64,000 nt of DNA from an uncultured Dehalococcoidia bacterium (GTDB lineage: Bacteria; Chloroflexota; Dehalococcoidia; Lucifugimonadales; CAJWER01). The stretch lies in the NCBI GenBank assembly GCA_958296115.1, contig OY282442.1, positions 1,435,158-1,499,157 on the forward strand, read 5' to 3'. This document shows, in pieces, positions 10,001-17,939 of this stretch (its first letter is position 1; each line of letters opens with the position of its first letter). The position numbers and the translations under genes were made by a program. The notes beneath the pieces were generated by a model. That model did not search any database, was not told the DNA's origin, and saw only the letters and a list, made by a program, of their open reading frames with translations.

Positions 10001-12110
10001 CGCCAAAGCTGCACGTCCCGCTGGACCGTTCCGGAACGTCGGTGAATCCATTGGGGAGATTCTCCAGGGGGTTGCCGCAGAGGTGCAGAGTCGTGAAGTC
10101 GCTGTTGTCCTCCAGCAGTTCCGCCAGCATGTTGGACGGCACTCTTTCGATGCGGTTGCTCTGTAGATATATTGAGACGAGGGGTCTTCTGCTCTCCGAC
10201 GTCCCCAAGCCGTGGAACGTGTTTGCTGAAATGCGTCGGATGCTGTTGTTGTTCAGGTAGATGTGCTTGAGCTTGTTTTGGCCGTTGAATATGGTTGCGG
10301 GCAGACTCGTAATGCTGTTGTAGTTGATGACCAGCTTATAGGTGATCGTGGTCCCGGTGAACATGTTCCCGTCCAGGGACGTGAGTCTGTTGTTATTCAG
10401 CCGTAGAGTCTCGATCTCACCAAGGTTTCTGAACACCCCGGCGGTGATCCGGCTTATATTGTTGTTGTCCAGTTCTATCAGCTTCAGGTTGGGGGAGTTG
10501 CTGAAGAGGGCGGTGTCGGTCAGGGCCGAGATGCGGTTATGAGTCAGAATGAGCGTCTCCAGGCTGCTCAGGCCGGTGAACCCGCTGCTGGACACCGAGG
10601 TCAGGAGGTTAACTCTCAGGTCCAGTTCCGTCAGGCCGCTCAGGCCGGTGAACATCCCGCTGGACAGCGAGCTAAACCTGTTATTCGACAGGTCCAACTT
10701 CTTCAGGCTGCTCAGGCCGGTGAATAGCCCGCTGGGCAGCGAGCTGAAGCCGTTGTCGTCCAGTACCAGTTCCGTCAGACTCGACAGCCCTGTGAAGGAT
10801 TTCGCGGGCAGCGTGGGTCTCCCGCCACTGCCTCCCAGGTACCCCATCTTCAGCGTTTTCAGGCTGCTCAGGTCGTGGAAGGGGCCTATCGTCTCACCAT
10901 CCACTACCCGCGTAGGCAGTGTTGTAAGCCGGTTGGACCCTATACCCAGAACTTCGAGCTTGGTGAGCCCGGAGAACAGGCCTGCGGGCAGACTGGTCAG
11001 GCTGTTGGACGCCATTTCCACCCATTCGAGCTTGGTGAGTCCGGAGAACAGGCCTGCGGGCAGGCTGGTCAGGCGGTTACTATGAATGTAAATGTGTTGG
11101 ATGTCCGGCGTGTGGGCGAACAGGCCCGCAGGAATCATACTCAGGGACTGGGGGCGGCCGGCGCCGCCAAAGTTTATCCGCACCATCTTGCTGAGGCCCC
11201 TGAGGGCGTGTTCTTCCAGATTACCCCCGAGCGCGTGCCTGGCGATATTGATATACGTGATGTTGGTAGCTCCGGCGAAGGCATCGTTTCGCAAGGCTGT
11301 CAGTGGGTTGTCGTTCAGCCTCAGGTCTCCAAGGCTGCTCAGGCCGTTGAACAGACCTGCGGGCAGGTCGGTCATGTTGTTGTCGTCCAGTTCCAGGAGC
11401 GTAACCCCGCTAAGGCCCAAAAAGTCGCCCGCCTTCAGGTTTCCCGTGTTCAGTTTTTGCAGGTCCAACGTAAGGATGGCTGACAGATGGGCGGGGGTAA
11501 CCTCTGCGCAGTGGCTAACGCTGGCCAGGTCAATCAGCTTGTTGGCCACCAGGGTCGTGCGGTCGCACACGCCTTCCTCGATGGTGACATTGGCGCTGCG
11601 CGCTCTCTCCGCCCCCAGTTGGTAGCCGGCGGTGGCGCCGGGGGCGTTCAGCGTTACGGTGAAGAACTCATGGGCCGCCTCGACGTCGGTGTCGGAGGCG
11701 ATGCCTATCTGCAATGAGGCGGTGCCGCTGCCTGCCGACGCGGTGGCGCTGCTGGAGGTCGCCGTGACTGAAAAGTCAGCGATGTCCGCCGCAGGGCCGC
11801 TGTAGCTGCCGCCGAAGGAGATGGTGTAGCCGATGCTCAGCGAGCCGGCCGGGACCGGCGCGATGGACAGGTTCACGGTGGCATGCCCACCCTCCCTTCC
11901 GGCTTGGGTGGAGACAATGCTGACAACAGGCGTGGACTGCTGCGCTCTGGCGGGCAGCGCAGGAGAAAGAAGTCCCACCGCCGATGCAATGACGCCCGCT
12001 GTCAGCAGCGCTAACAGACCCCACCGCAGGACGGCAGAGGCTATCCGTGGCCTTCTGGAGCCTCTGGTCCCGTTATGGGCTCCGCTTTCGTCATCCGAAA
12101 TCTGCTGCAT
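4014..12110 (-). CDS. Giant secreted LRR plus Calx-beta repeat protein (adhesin-like)
   Basis: This is 2,698 aa before an early stop. Residues 1-56 form a long signal peptide: a basic RGSRRPR stretch, a hydrophobic helix, then ARA before QQS as a likely cleavage site. A Calx-beta-like domain (about 62-180) follows, then about 20 leucine-rich repeats (about 200-720, pattern LPAGLFxGLxxL) closed by a CGNPL cap, then tandem Calx-beta domains to the end. Calx-beta domains are Ca2+-binding beta-sandwiches of surface adhesins, and LRRs bind protein or glycan, so a cell-surface or secreted binding role is inferred. The ending SVSWAW is out of family. Sister repeats read SVSLGMVTS there, and one missing base near 4026 explains the change. 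The RBS is weak. An AT-rich promoter zone and a palindrome lie upstream. Confidence 0.85.
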   Translation of the reverse strand: MQQISDDESGAHNGTRGSRRPRIASAVLRWGLLALLTAGVIASAVGLLSPALPARAQQSTPVVSIVSTQAGREGGHATVNLSIAPVPAGSLSIGYTISFGGSYSGPAADIADFSVTATSSSATASAGSGTASLQIGIASDTDVEAAHEFFTVTLNAPGATAGYQLGAERARSANVTIEEGVCDRTTLVANKLIDLASVSHCAEVTPAHLSAILTLDLQKLNTGNLKAGDFLGLSGVTLLELDDNNMTDLPAGLFNGLSSLGDLRLNDNPLTALRNDAFAGATNITYINIARHALGGNLEEHALRGLSKMVRINFGGAGRPQSLSMIPAGLFAHTPDIQHIYIHSNRLTSLPAGLFSGLTKLEWVEMASNSLTSLPAGLFSGLTKLEVLGIGSNRLTTLPTRVVDGETIGPFHDLSSLKTLKMGYLGGSGGRPTLPAKSFTGLSSLTELVLDDNGFSSLPSGLFTGLSSLKKLDLSNNRFSSLSSGMFTGLSGLTELDLRVNLLTSVSSSGFTGLSSLETLILTHNRISALTDTALFSNSPNLKLIELDNNNISRITAGVFRNLGEIETLRLNNNRLTSLDGNMFTGTTITYKLVINYNSITSLPATIFNGQNKLKHIYLNNNSIRRISANTFHGLGTSESRRPLVSIYLQSNRIERVPSNMLAELLEDNSDFTTLHLCGNPLENLPNGFTDVPERSSGTCSFGDNSITLSVNPASIREDDGRTTFTVTAVLNGLPSTRETQLGIWDYGVAGSDGVIPRGTAVRDIDYTAERSLPDEYIRGFGEVAAIIIPADTTTATTTLAITPEADSSVESEETIILYSRHSRATSPTIRLIDTNTASTDISLDVTPSEVSENGGQASINVKVSLNGAVRSVETPVTLTIASGGTAEQGATKDYTAVIPALNIPANQGSRSGLLRITPVDDGTVESTETIIVQAAATGLTETGAKSATINLLDDDEVPQTVRLSITGPSPINEGGGAQSYTVAARPQGGGLDSELVLTFDLEGTATETTDYTHTLPATLTIPAHQEVASVAFTITPVDDAVVEVDETIIVDATSATTLGIVETSAITLSDAAEGDPADTATISISGPTGEVAEGDDAEFTVTLSHEVNAEVTVAWSATPGTASASDYGTSTGSVIFSANSAAGTTQTITISARDDKLSETSESFSVTLGMVTGDLAGRVSVSASAGSASATISESDPITVEVSGPESVEEGNAATYTVSLSPAGVTPTENLTVNYATSHGTATAADYTAASSALTFTQAAPGSQTVDVRTTEDSLDEGTGESFTFAISSPAGGGGPSTTLGMSSSVTTTITDDDAAPTGITLSVDTATLNEADGATDVTVTATLDGGTTRTTDTAVTVTLSGTANRGSDYAATTTNVTISEGMSSGTANLSVTPTDDDVVERDETIVVDGTAAGAGLTVSSATVTLTDDDNATLTLTPAAQSVNEGSNASFTVELSRQVDAAVAVAWSATAGTASASDYDTASGSVSFAANSAAEATKPFTIPITDDKLSETSESFSVTLGDVTSVLSDQVSASSNSAAVTIAASDPITVSVSGPESVDEGDTATYTVKLSPTGVKPTSDLTVSYATSHGTATAADYTAASSALTFTNTAPGPQTVDVQTTDDAIDEGSGESFTFAISSPTGGGGPSPSLGASSSVTTITDDDAAPTGITLSVNPSEVDESDGATNVTVTATLNGSTTRAENTAVTVTLSGTAAHGADYSAATTTDVTIGAGMSSGTANLAVTPVGDAIVEGNETLVVEGATASDVGLTVSSATVTINDDDNATLSISGPAASVAEGGDAEFTVTLSHDVDAAVTVAWSATSGTASASDYGTASGSVSFAANSAAEATKTFTIAVSDDDLSETSESFSAALGMVTGDLSDRVSVSASAGSASATISESDPITVSVSGSGSVNEGESVRYTVSLSPSGVKPTSDLTVSYATSDGTAAAGRDYVAESGTLTFTNTAPGSQTVDVDTTEDAIDEGSGEDFTFAISSTTGGGGPSPSLGASSSVTTTITDDDTAPTGITLSVDTASLGESDGATDLTVTATLNGGTTRATDTAVTISLAGTATRSADYTATTNDVTIGAGMSSGTAILAVTPTNDAIVEGSETIVVEGDTAAGVGLTVSSATVTLNDDDNATLSITGPAASVAEGGDAEFTVTLSHDVDAAVTVAWSATSGTASAGDYGTSTGSVSFAANSTAGATQTITIAVTDDNLSETSESFSAALGMVTGDLSDRVSVSASAGSASATISENDPITVSVSGPESVDEGNAATYTVSLSPSGVTPTSDLTVRYATSHGTASSDDYTATSSALTFTNTDPGPQTVEVQTTEDAIVEGSGESFTFTISNPAGGGGPSPALGATYSVSTTITDDDNATISISGPTGEVDEGDDAEFTVTLSHQVDAEVAVAWSATSTTASASDYGASSGSVSFAANSAAGDTQTFSISITDDDLSETSESFSVSLGMVTSALSSRVTASSDSVSVTISESDPITVSVSGSTSVDEGDSASYTVSLSPDGVKPTSNLTVRYATSDGAATSADYTATSSALTFTAEDHADRSVSVQTTQDAIVEGSDESFTFTISGPTGGGGPAPALGATYSVSTTITDDDNATLSISGTTGEVDEGADAEFTVTLSHQVDAAVTVEWSATSTTASAGDYGTASGSVTFSANSAAGATKTITIAITDDDLSETAESFSVSWAW

Positions 12111-12190
12111 ATTCCCAAAGTTGCAACTCGCGTTGGGTTGCTCTCATAAGAGGATCTGGCGTGAGACACAGGTGGCGCGGTGGCGCGAGC

Positions 12191-12219
12191 CGCGTGTATG
12201 ATTCGTATCCATACACGCG
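12191..12219. promoter_or_regulatory. Operator-like palindrome upstream of the giant protein gene
   Basis: CGCGTGTATG (12191-12200) is repeated inverted as CATACACGCG (12210-12219) with a 9-bp spacer, a perfect 10-bp dyad. It lies 81 bp before the start codon at 12110. On its far side (12226-12257) is a strikingly AT-rich stretch in otherwise GC-rich DNA, the likely promoter. The dyad would therefore lie in the 5' leader or just downstream of the start site, suiting a repressor site or an RNA hairpin. No regulator can be named. Confidence 0.5.
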
Positions 12220-12262
12220 CGCTATCCTAATATATATAACAATACGTTAACTATAGGCAACC

Positions 12263-12272
12263 GCTCGTCTGC
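12263..12272. repeat. Target-site duplication, left copy
   Basis: GCTCGTCTGC directly abuts the left terminal inverted repeat and is repeated exactly at 13285-13294 directly abutting the right one. A 10-bp exact direct repeat in this position is the expected scar of transposase-mediated insertion. Confidence 0.8.
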
Positions 12273-12374
12273 TAGGGCAATCGCATCTAAATGGCCCCTC
12301 GTCCAGTTCCGCCCGGCAGGACAACCTACGTGTCTCCCGCCAGCGGGATGAGGCGGGCGCGCTGAATCGCCCTC

Positions 12375-12755
12375 ACCCGTCAAGGGTGAGGGGAGGTGGC
12401 AGGCGGGACGCCGTGGGATAGTGGTGAGTGTAGTGAGGGGATATGATGGGGATGCAGGCGGGACGCCTGCGCTCCCAGGATGAGGACGCGCTGAGTCACC
12501 CTCACCTCAGCCCTCTTCCGTCAAGGGAGAGGGGGTAAGAGTGGCACCTTGTTGGCGCCTTCGTCTATGTTCGCGTTGTCTCGGCCGGCTCCTTTGCGGG
12601 TGAATCACCCTCACCCCAGCCCTCTCCCATCGAGGGAGAGGGGGTAAGAGCGGTGAATCGCCCTTGTCTCCTGGCCCTTTCCCTTCGGGGGAGGGGACGC
12701 AGGGCGGGGCGTTTGCCCTCACTCTGGCCCTTTCCCCCGTGAGGGAGAGGGTACT
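12375..12755. repeat. Cluster of short palindromic repeats inside element A
   Basis: At least five hairpin units lie here, near 12375-12398, 12510-12532, 12621-12643, 12678-12698 and 12729-12751. They are variants of CCCTCTCCC-loop-GGGAGAGGG, several followed by GGTAAGAG or GGTGAATC. The same unit appears near 23970-24340, 34454-34476 and 58742-58765. They look like dispersed intergenic palindromes that form hairpins in RNA. Confidence 0.7.
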
Positions 12756-12757
12756 TG

Positions 12758-12775
12758 GCGGGTCTTGCGACCCGC
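12758..12775 (-). other. GNRA-capped hairpin downstream of the RNA candidate (copy A)
   Basis: On the minus strand GCGGGTC-GCAA-GACCCGC forms a perfect 7-bp stem with a GCAA (GNRA) tetraloop. It lies about 20 nt beyond the first terminal stem. Copy B has the identical hairpin at 23947-23964. Confidence 0.6.
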
Positions 12776-12794
12776 GCCCTATCTACTCCTAGTT

Positions 12795-13200
12795 TCTCCC
12801 GCTCTCGCGGGAGATGAGTTTGCCTTGCAAGGCAGTGACTCCGGTACTTGCTTCGAGGATGCCGACGTCGATCGCCCGCCGACACTGGGGGTGCAGCCCC
12901 TCCTCTAACTTTCCCGGACGGCTGACGGGCCCTTGCGGGACCGCCTGCGTTTCGCGCTTGGACCTTCCACCCGCCAAGGCGTCGGGCTGCGCTGGCTACG
13001 GTCCTCCCGGTCGTCCGAGAGTCCGCACCTGGAACGGGGGAGACGCATTTGGCACTACGTCCTCCTGGCGAGGCGCCGAAACACAGCCGGACCTTCTCAT
13101 ACCGCAGGTGGTCCCGTCCCAACATCAGCGGCGGCATGAATGCCCTGAAGATTTGGCAGAGGTGGTTCTGTGCTCGTTTGGTGTACGCCCCTTCGGGCCG
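12795..13200 (-). ncRNA. Candidate structured non-coding RNA, copy A
   Basis: About 400 nt lie between a sigma70-type promoter and a 7-bp GC-rich stem (12795-12814, TCTCCCG/CGGGAGA). The segment is almost identical to copy B: five substitutions and one 3-nt indel over about 440 nt. Internal hairpins are visible: GGACC/GGTCC across 16 nt, a bulged stem around the AGTGCCAAAT loop, GGGG-CTGCA-CCCC, and GCCTTGCAAGGC. Copy differences are non-synonymous in the long frames on both strands, while the hairpin near GGTCCCGCAA is kept by a one-base register shift. This argues for RNA rather than protein. No U-tract follows the end stem. It does not look like RNase P RNA, tmRNA, 6S or SRP RNA. Confidence 0.5.
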
Positions 13201-13206
13201 TCTACC

Positions 13207-13236
13207 AGACTAGCACGGCTGTTCTCGCGGTGTCAA
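13207..13236 (-). promoter_or_regulatory. Promoter of the candidate RNA, copy A
   Basis: On the minus strand TTGACA (13231-13236) and TAGTCT (13207-13212) are 18 bp apart. The consensus -35 and a good -10 are both conserved in copy B. They sit just inside the right TIR and drive transcription away from the 16S gene. Confidence 0.6.
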
Positions 13237-13284
13237 GGGGCACTATGGGGCAATTTGGGGGCAATTTAGATGCGATTGCCCCTA

Positions 13285-13294
13285 GCTCGTCTGC
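13285..13294. repeat. Target-site duplication, right copy
   Basis: GCTCGTCTGC abuts the right TIR and is identical to 12263-12272. Confidence 0.8.
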
Positions 13295-13470
13295 CGGTAG
13301 CGGGTAGTCCGGTGGGACTGGGAACGGAGAATCATCCTCAACAACGAGCGCAGCCCGGCAACGCCGTCGTCCGCTACACGGTCCCCATGCCCGATGACAG
13401 CCGCATATCCGGAAGGGACAACGGAGTGAGGTGTGATTCTGAACGGCCCGTCGCTGTCTACCGTCAAGCC

Positions 13471-13546
13471 TGGTGGAGCTGGGGGGACTCGAACCCCCTG
13501 CCTCCGCCTTGCAAAGGCGGCGCTCTCCCAGATGAGCTACAGCCCC
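13471..13546 (-). tRNA. tRNA-Ala (anticodon TGC)
   Basis: A 76-nt tRNA with an encoded CCA end. The 7-bp acceptor stem contains the G3-U70 wobble that identifies alanine tRNAs. The anticodon stem-loop is CCGCC-TTTGCAA-GGCGG type with TGC, and the T arm is GGGGG-TTCGAGT-CCCCC. It follows 16S on the same strand, where bacterial operons often carry tRNA-Ala in the 16S-23S spacer, but no 23S follows here. Confidence 0.97.
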
Positions 13547-13603
13547 TCTCTGCCGCGCTTCGGCGGCCCGCCCCGTTTCCGACCGAGTCGAGCGGCGCAC
13601 GAT

Positions 13604-13628
13604 AAAGGGGCCGCTGGTTGGCGGCCCC
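13604..13628 (-). terminator. Terminator-like hairpin after 16S
   Basis: On the minus strand GGGGCCGC and GCGGCCCC form a perfect 8-bp stem with a 6-nt loop, followed by TTTATC. The T-run is short, so termination may be partial and allow read-through into tRNA-Ala 58 bp further on. Confidence 0.5.
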
Positions 13629-13632
13629 TTCC

Positions 13633-13657
13633 CTTAACCGCTGGATAGTGGAAGGAA
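13633..13657 (-). other. Trailer half of the 16S precursor processing stem
   Basis: In the minus-strand RNA this 25-nt segment is complementary at 23 of 25 positions to the leader segment at 15397-15421, just upstream of mature 16S. Such leader-trailer duplexes are substrates of RNase III in rRNA maturation. The trailer arm lies about 215 nt past the mature 3' end, further than usual. Confidence 0.75.
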
Positions 13658-13869
13658 ACGACTTGAGTTTCGTTGCGCCTCCCTGTGAGCATTGCTCTGG
13701 GAGGGCGTCAGGATGACGGCGAGCTTGTCTGAGTCGGGGCGCCGCGTCCGCGTCCGGGGAGCTCTTCCCGACGAATCGGGATCCGGCTCGACCCATGGCG
13801 TTGGCTGCTATGCCCACTCGCCGATCGACCTGGGAGCGCCTTGGGCCGGGGGCCTTCGGCGTATCTCCC

Positions 13870-15388
<1,519 letters not shown>

Positions 15389-15396
15389 TACTTCGC

Positions 15397-15421
15397 TTCC
15401 TTCCACTATCCAGTTGTTAAG
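15397..15421 (-). other. Leader half of the 16S precursor processing stem
   Basis: This segment ends about 9 nt before the mature 16S 5' end and pairs with 13633-13657: a 6-bp outer helix, a 2-nt internal mismatch and a 17-bp inner helix. Confidence 0.75.
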
Positions 15422-15439
15422 GTGCAAGGGACACATTCA

Positions 15440-15468
15440 TGATAACCCGGTCCGCCCCAGCGTGTCAA
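15440..15468 (-). promoter_or_regulatory. 16S rRNA promoter
   Basis: On the minus strand a perfect -35 TTGACA (15463-15468) is followed after 17 bp by TTATCA (15440-15445), with TATCAT overlapping it by one base. Transcription would begin near 15432 and give a leader of about 45 nt containing the processing arm. Confidence 0.75.
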
Positions 15469-15662
15469 CAGGCCGGCTCGCGGTCATCACCTACGCCAAG
15501 GCAGACATCTTACAACGCCCGGCGCTGGCAGGTCAAGGCCCTAGCCTCCGAAATTTTCGGTATTCTCACGCCCAAGACACTCAGGAGGTGTATACTGGCC
15601 CTCACAGCGCGGCCCACCGCCTCCAGGCGGGCCGATCTCCAACGCGAGCCAGGGGTCCCGTG

Positions 15663-16508
15663 ATGACCGATGACAAGGCCAGCACCGTCCTAATCACCGG
15701 CGCGTCCAGCGGCATCGGCCGGGCTTCCGCGCTATACCTGGCGGAGCGGGGGTGCAATGTCATAGGCACGAGCCGGTCCCCTGCCCGGCTGGACGCCCTT
15801 CGGCGTGACGCCGAGCGCATCGGTGGCGGACTCCACGGCGTCGCGCTGGACGTGAGGTCGGATAGGTCCGTCTCGGAGGCGGTCGAGTCCGTGATAGAGG
15901 CGCATGGTCGGATCGACGTTCTGGTGAACAACGCGGCCTACGGACTCTGGGGCCCTGCCCAGACCTTCTCCATGGGCGAGCTCGATGACCAGTTCGAGAC
16001 CAATTTTTTCGGCGCCTTCCGCATGATCAAGGCCGTTCTGCCGTCCATGCTGGAGCATGGCGGCGGGACCGTCATAAACGTCAGCTCGGTAGAGGGCCGG
16101 GTGGTTACGCCGTTCAACGGCGGGTACGCGGCGAGCAAGTTCGCCCTCGAAGGGTTGAGCGAGGCGATGAGGTTCGAGCTGTGGCCCCTGGGGATCAGGG
16201 TGGTCCTCGTCGAGCCGGGCCTGTTCGCGACGGACTTCGAGAGGAACCAGGTCGTCGCTTCCGACGCCGAGTCGCCGGAGATGCCCTACGGCCCCATGCT
16301 CGCCAAGTACAGGAAGCGGCGCCGGCGCTACGATGGGTTCGCCAAGGACCCCGTCAGGGTCGCGAAGGTCATCCACAGGATAATCCGCGCCCGGCGCCCG
16401 CGGTTCCGGTATCGGGTCGGAGGCGAGGTTACTCTTGGAGTCCTGGGGGCGAGCATTCTGCCGGAGCGGCTGTTCCAAGCGCTGCTGAGCCGGGCCCTCA
16501 TGCGCTAA
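15663..16508 (+). CDS. Short-chain dehydrogenase/reductase (SDR)
   Basis: 281 aa. A classical SDR: TGASSGIG NAD(P)-binding motif at about residues 13-20, NNAAYG near 89, catalytic Ser in NVSS, and the YAASK Tyr/Lys pair in GGYAASKFALEGLSEAMRFEL. The PG motif is in VEPGLFATDF. It probably oxidises or reduces a hydroxy/keto substrate with NAD(P)H in the cytosol. The substrate is unknown. The frame is open further upstream into the rRNA leader, but ATG 15663 fits the family N-terminus. A TATACT -10 lies at 15591-15596. The 3' end overlaps recO by 4 bp in convergent orientation. Confidence 0.9.
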   Translation: MTDDKASTVLITGASSGIGRASALYLAERGCNVIGTSRSPARLDALRRDAERIGGGLHGVALDVRSDRSVSEAVESVIEAHGRIDVLVNNAAYGLWGPAQTFSMGELDDQFETNFFGAFRMIKAVLPSMLEHGGGTVINVSSVEGRVVTPFNGGYAASKFALEGLSEAMRFELWPLGIRVVLVEPGLFATDFERNQVVASDAESPEMPYGPMLAKYRKRRRRYDGFAKDPVRVAKVIHRIIRARRPRFRYRVGGEVTLGVLGASILPERLFQALLSRALMR

Positions 16509-17263
16509 CCTGCCACGATGTCCATCAGGTCGATGCTCTTCAGGTCGCGTTCCAGCACGTACCTTATATAGGCCCGCGTCAGGCGGCCCGCCTCCATCAG
16601 GATGGGCGCTGGGACCTCTAGGTCAAGCGAGTCGGCCAATGTCCGGCGCAGGTAGTAGCGCAGCGCTTTGTTGGCGCCGAGTGACAGGGGCAGGACTGGA
16701 TCGACTGAGAGGGTTTTGCATTGGTGGCATAGGGCTCCGCCCCTGGCGCTGCTGTACACGTAGTCGCCGGGTTCCAGGCGCAAGCGGCACTCGATACATT
16801 CGTACAACTCCGGACGGAAGCCCGCCGTGTCCAGCGTTCTCACCTCGAACCAGCGGAGCAATCTCGTTGGCTCGGCGGTCGATTCCAGGGCCTCGAGGCA
16901 GCCAATCAGCAGTTGGAACATCTCCGGGTTGGGCTCGCGCTCCGTTGAGAAGGCGTCGGCGAGCTCGGCAAGGTAGCTCGCCGACGACATGCGGGACAGG
17001 TCTTCGCGCAGCCGTACGAAGCTCCGCACTATCTGCGCGTCGGATATGACGTCGAGGGTCCGTCCGCGCGAGATCGACACCGAGACGTAGGTCAGGGGCT
17101 CCAGGTGGCCCGCCAACTTGCTCGTGATACGCCGAACGCCCCTGGCGGCCGCTCGGACCTTGCCCAGTTCCGGCGTGAAGATGGTGAGGACGCGGTCAGC
17201 CTCGCCTATCGGCGTGTGCCTCAGGACGATGCCCCGTGTCTTATATGTCTTCCGGGCTGCCAT
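16505..17263 (-). CDS. recO: DNA repair protein RecO
   Basis: 252 aa, full length for RecO. The N-terminal OB fold contains KTRGIVLRHTPIGEADRVLTIFT, which is diagnostic for the family. A C4 zinc finger (CIEC ... CHQC, about residues 155-180) follows, then a helical C-terminal domain with LGANKALRYYL. RecO loads RecA on SSB-coated gaps together with RecR, which is encoded immediately upstream. The gene closes a minus-strand recombination/replication block dnaX-ybaB-recR-recO. No strong RBS is visible. Confidence 0.95.
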   Translation of the reverse strand: MAARKTYKTRGIVLRHTPIGEADRVLTIFTPELGKVRAAARGVRRITSKLAGHLEPLTYVSVSISRGRTLDVISDAQIVRSFVRLREDLSRMSSASYLAELADAFSTEREPNPEMFQLLIGCLEALESTAEPTRLLRWFEVRTLDTAGFRPELYECIECRLRLEPGDYVYSSARGGALCHQCKTLSVDPVLPLSLGANKALRYYLRRTLADSLDLEVPAPILMEAGRLTRAYIRYVLERDLKSIDLMDIVAG

Positions 17264-17299
17264 GCGGGGTCGCCACGGGGGAAGAATGCGGCGGCGGAA

Positions 17300-17911
17300 T
17301 CAGAGTTCCTGGCGGGCCTGCATGGCGCGGCTCAGGGTTACCTCGTCTGCGAACTCCAAGTCGCCCCCGACAGGGAGGCCGTGCGCGGGGCGCGTAACCC
17401 TGATGCCGAGAGGTGCAATCAGGTTGTGTAGGTACATGGAAGTCGCCTCGCCGTCCATGTTGGGGTTGGTGGCGAGCACCACCTCCTGGACGGCGCCCTC
17501 CCGGAGGCGCGAGAGGAGGGGCCGGATCTTCAGGTCGTCGGGATAGACGCCGTTCATCGGCGAGAGCGCGCCGTGGAGTACGTGGAACAGGCCGTCGTAC
17601 ACGCCTGTACGCTCCAGGGCCATCACGTCCAGGGCCTCCTCGACGACGCAGACGCGGGACTGGTCGCGGGCGGGGTCGCCGCATATCGCGCAAGGGTCCC
17701 GCTCGGTGATGTTGAAGCAGATGGAGCATAGTACGATGCGTTCCTTGACGGCTACGAGGGCCTCGGCCAGGGAGCGAGCTGTATCGTCCGGCATCCGGAC
17801 GAGGTAGTAGGTGAGGCGCTGCGCCATCTTGGGACCGATTCCCGGGAGCTTGTGGAATTCCTGGATGAGACGGCCAACCGGCTCGGCGCCTGGGCTGTGG
17901 TGGATGGTCAT
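17300..17911 (-). CDS. recR: Recombination protein RecR
   Basis: 203 aa, the usual length. The N-terminal helix-hairpin-helix has KLPGIGPKMAQRLTYYL. The zinc finger is CSICFNITERDPCAIC (about residues 57-72). A Toprim domain with VVEEALDVMALE, LHGALSPMNGV and LATNPNMDGEAT follows, then a C-terminal Walker-B-like segment. It works with RecO, encoded 36 bp downstream, at single-strand gaps. The ybaB-recR pairing upstream is typical of bacteria. Confidence 0.97.
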   Translation of the reverse strand: MTIHHSPGAEPVGRLIQEFHKLPGIGPKMAQRLTYYLVRMPDDTARSLAEALVAVKERIVLCSICFNITERDPCAICGDPARDQSRVCVVEEALDVMALERTGVYDGLFHVLHGALSPMNGVYPDDLKIRPLLSRLREGAVQEVVLATNPNMDGEATSMYLHNLIAPLGIRVTRPAHGLPVGGDLEFADEVTLSRAMQARQEL

Positions 17912-17939
17912 GCTCGTGTAGATTGGGCGGCGGCTGGGG

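Larger units (their letters stand above)
12273..13284. mobile_element. Non-autonomous (MITE-like) element, copy A, with TIRs and 10-bp TSD
   Basis: The left end reads TAGGGCAATCGCATCTAAAT (12273-12292). The right end (13264-13284) is its inverse with one extra G. GCTCGTCTGC flanks both ends. No transposase is encoded. The right half holds GGGGCAATTT-type subterminal repeats (about 13247-13267), then a promoter and a candidate structured RNA on the minus strand. The left half (12370-12760) is a run of CCCTCTCCC/GGGAGAGGG hairpins. The element sits between the giant protein promoter and tRNA-Ala. A second copy without TIRs lies inverted near 23456-24356. A 10-bp TSD is compatible with several DDE transposase families, and I cannot assign one. 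Confidence 0.8.

Noticed and set aside
12370-12755. CRISPR array
   Set aside because: The palindromes vary in sequence and spacing, have no constant repeat with unique spacers, and no cas genes are present.
12565-13137. A 190-residue reading frame inside element A
   Set aside because: The copy B counterpart has non-synonymous changes and no RBS or known domain; the pattern fits an RNA better than a protein.
12795-13200. RNase P RNA, tmRNA or a group II intron as the identity of the repeated RNA
   Set aside because: I do not see the GAGGAAAGTC core of RNase P RNA, the tRNA-like ends of tmRNA, or an intron domain V.
12814-13269. Opposite-strand 151-residue frame over the RNA candidate
   Set aside because: Differences between copies change residues, and the frame runs over the promoter and terminal repeats.
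15414-15662. Upstream extension of the SDR gene
   Set aside because: It overlaps the 16S leader and promoter and is not SDR-like; ATG 15663 begins the family sequence.
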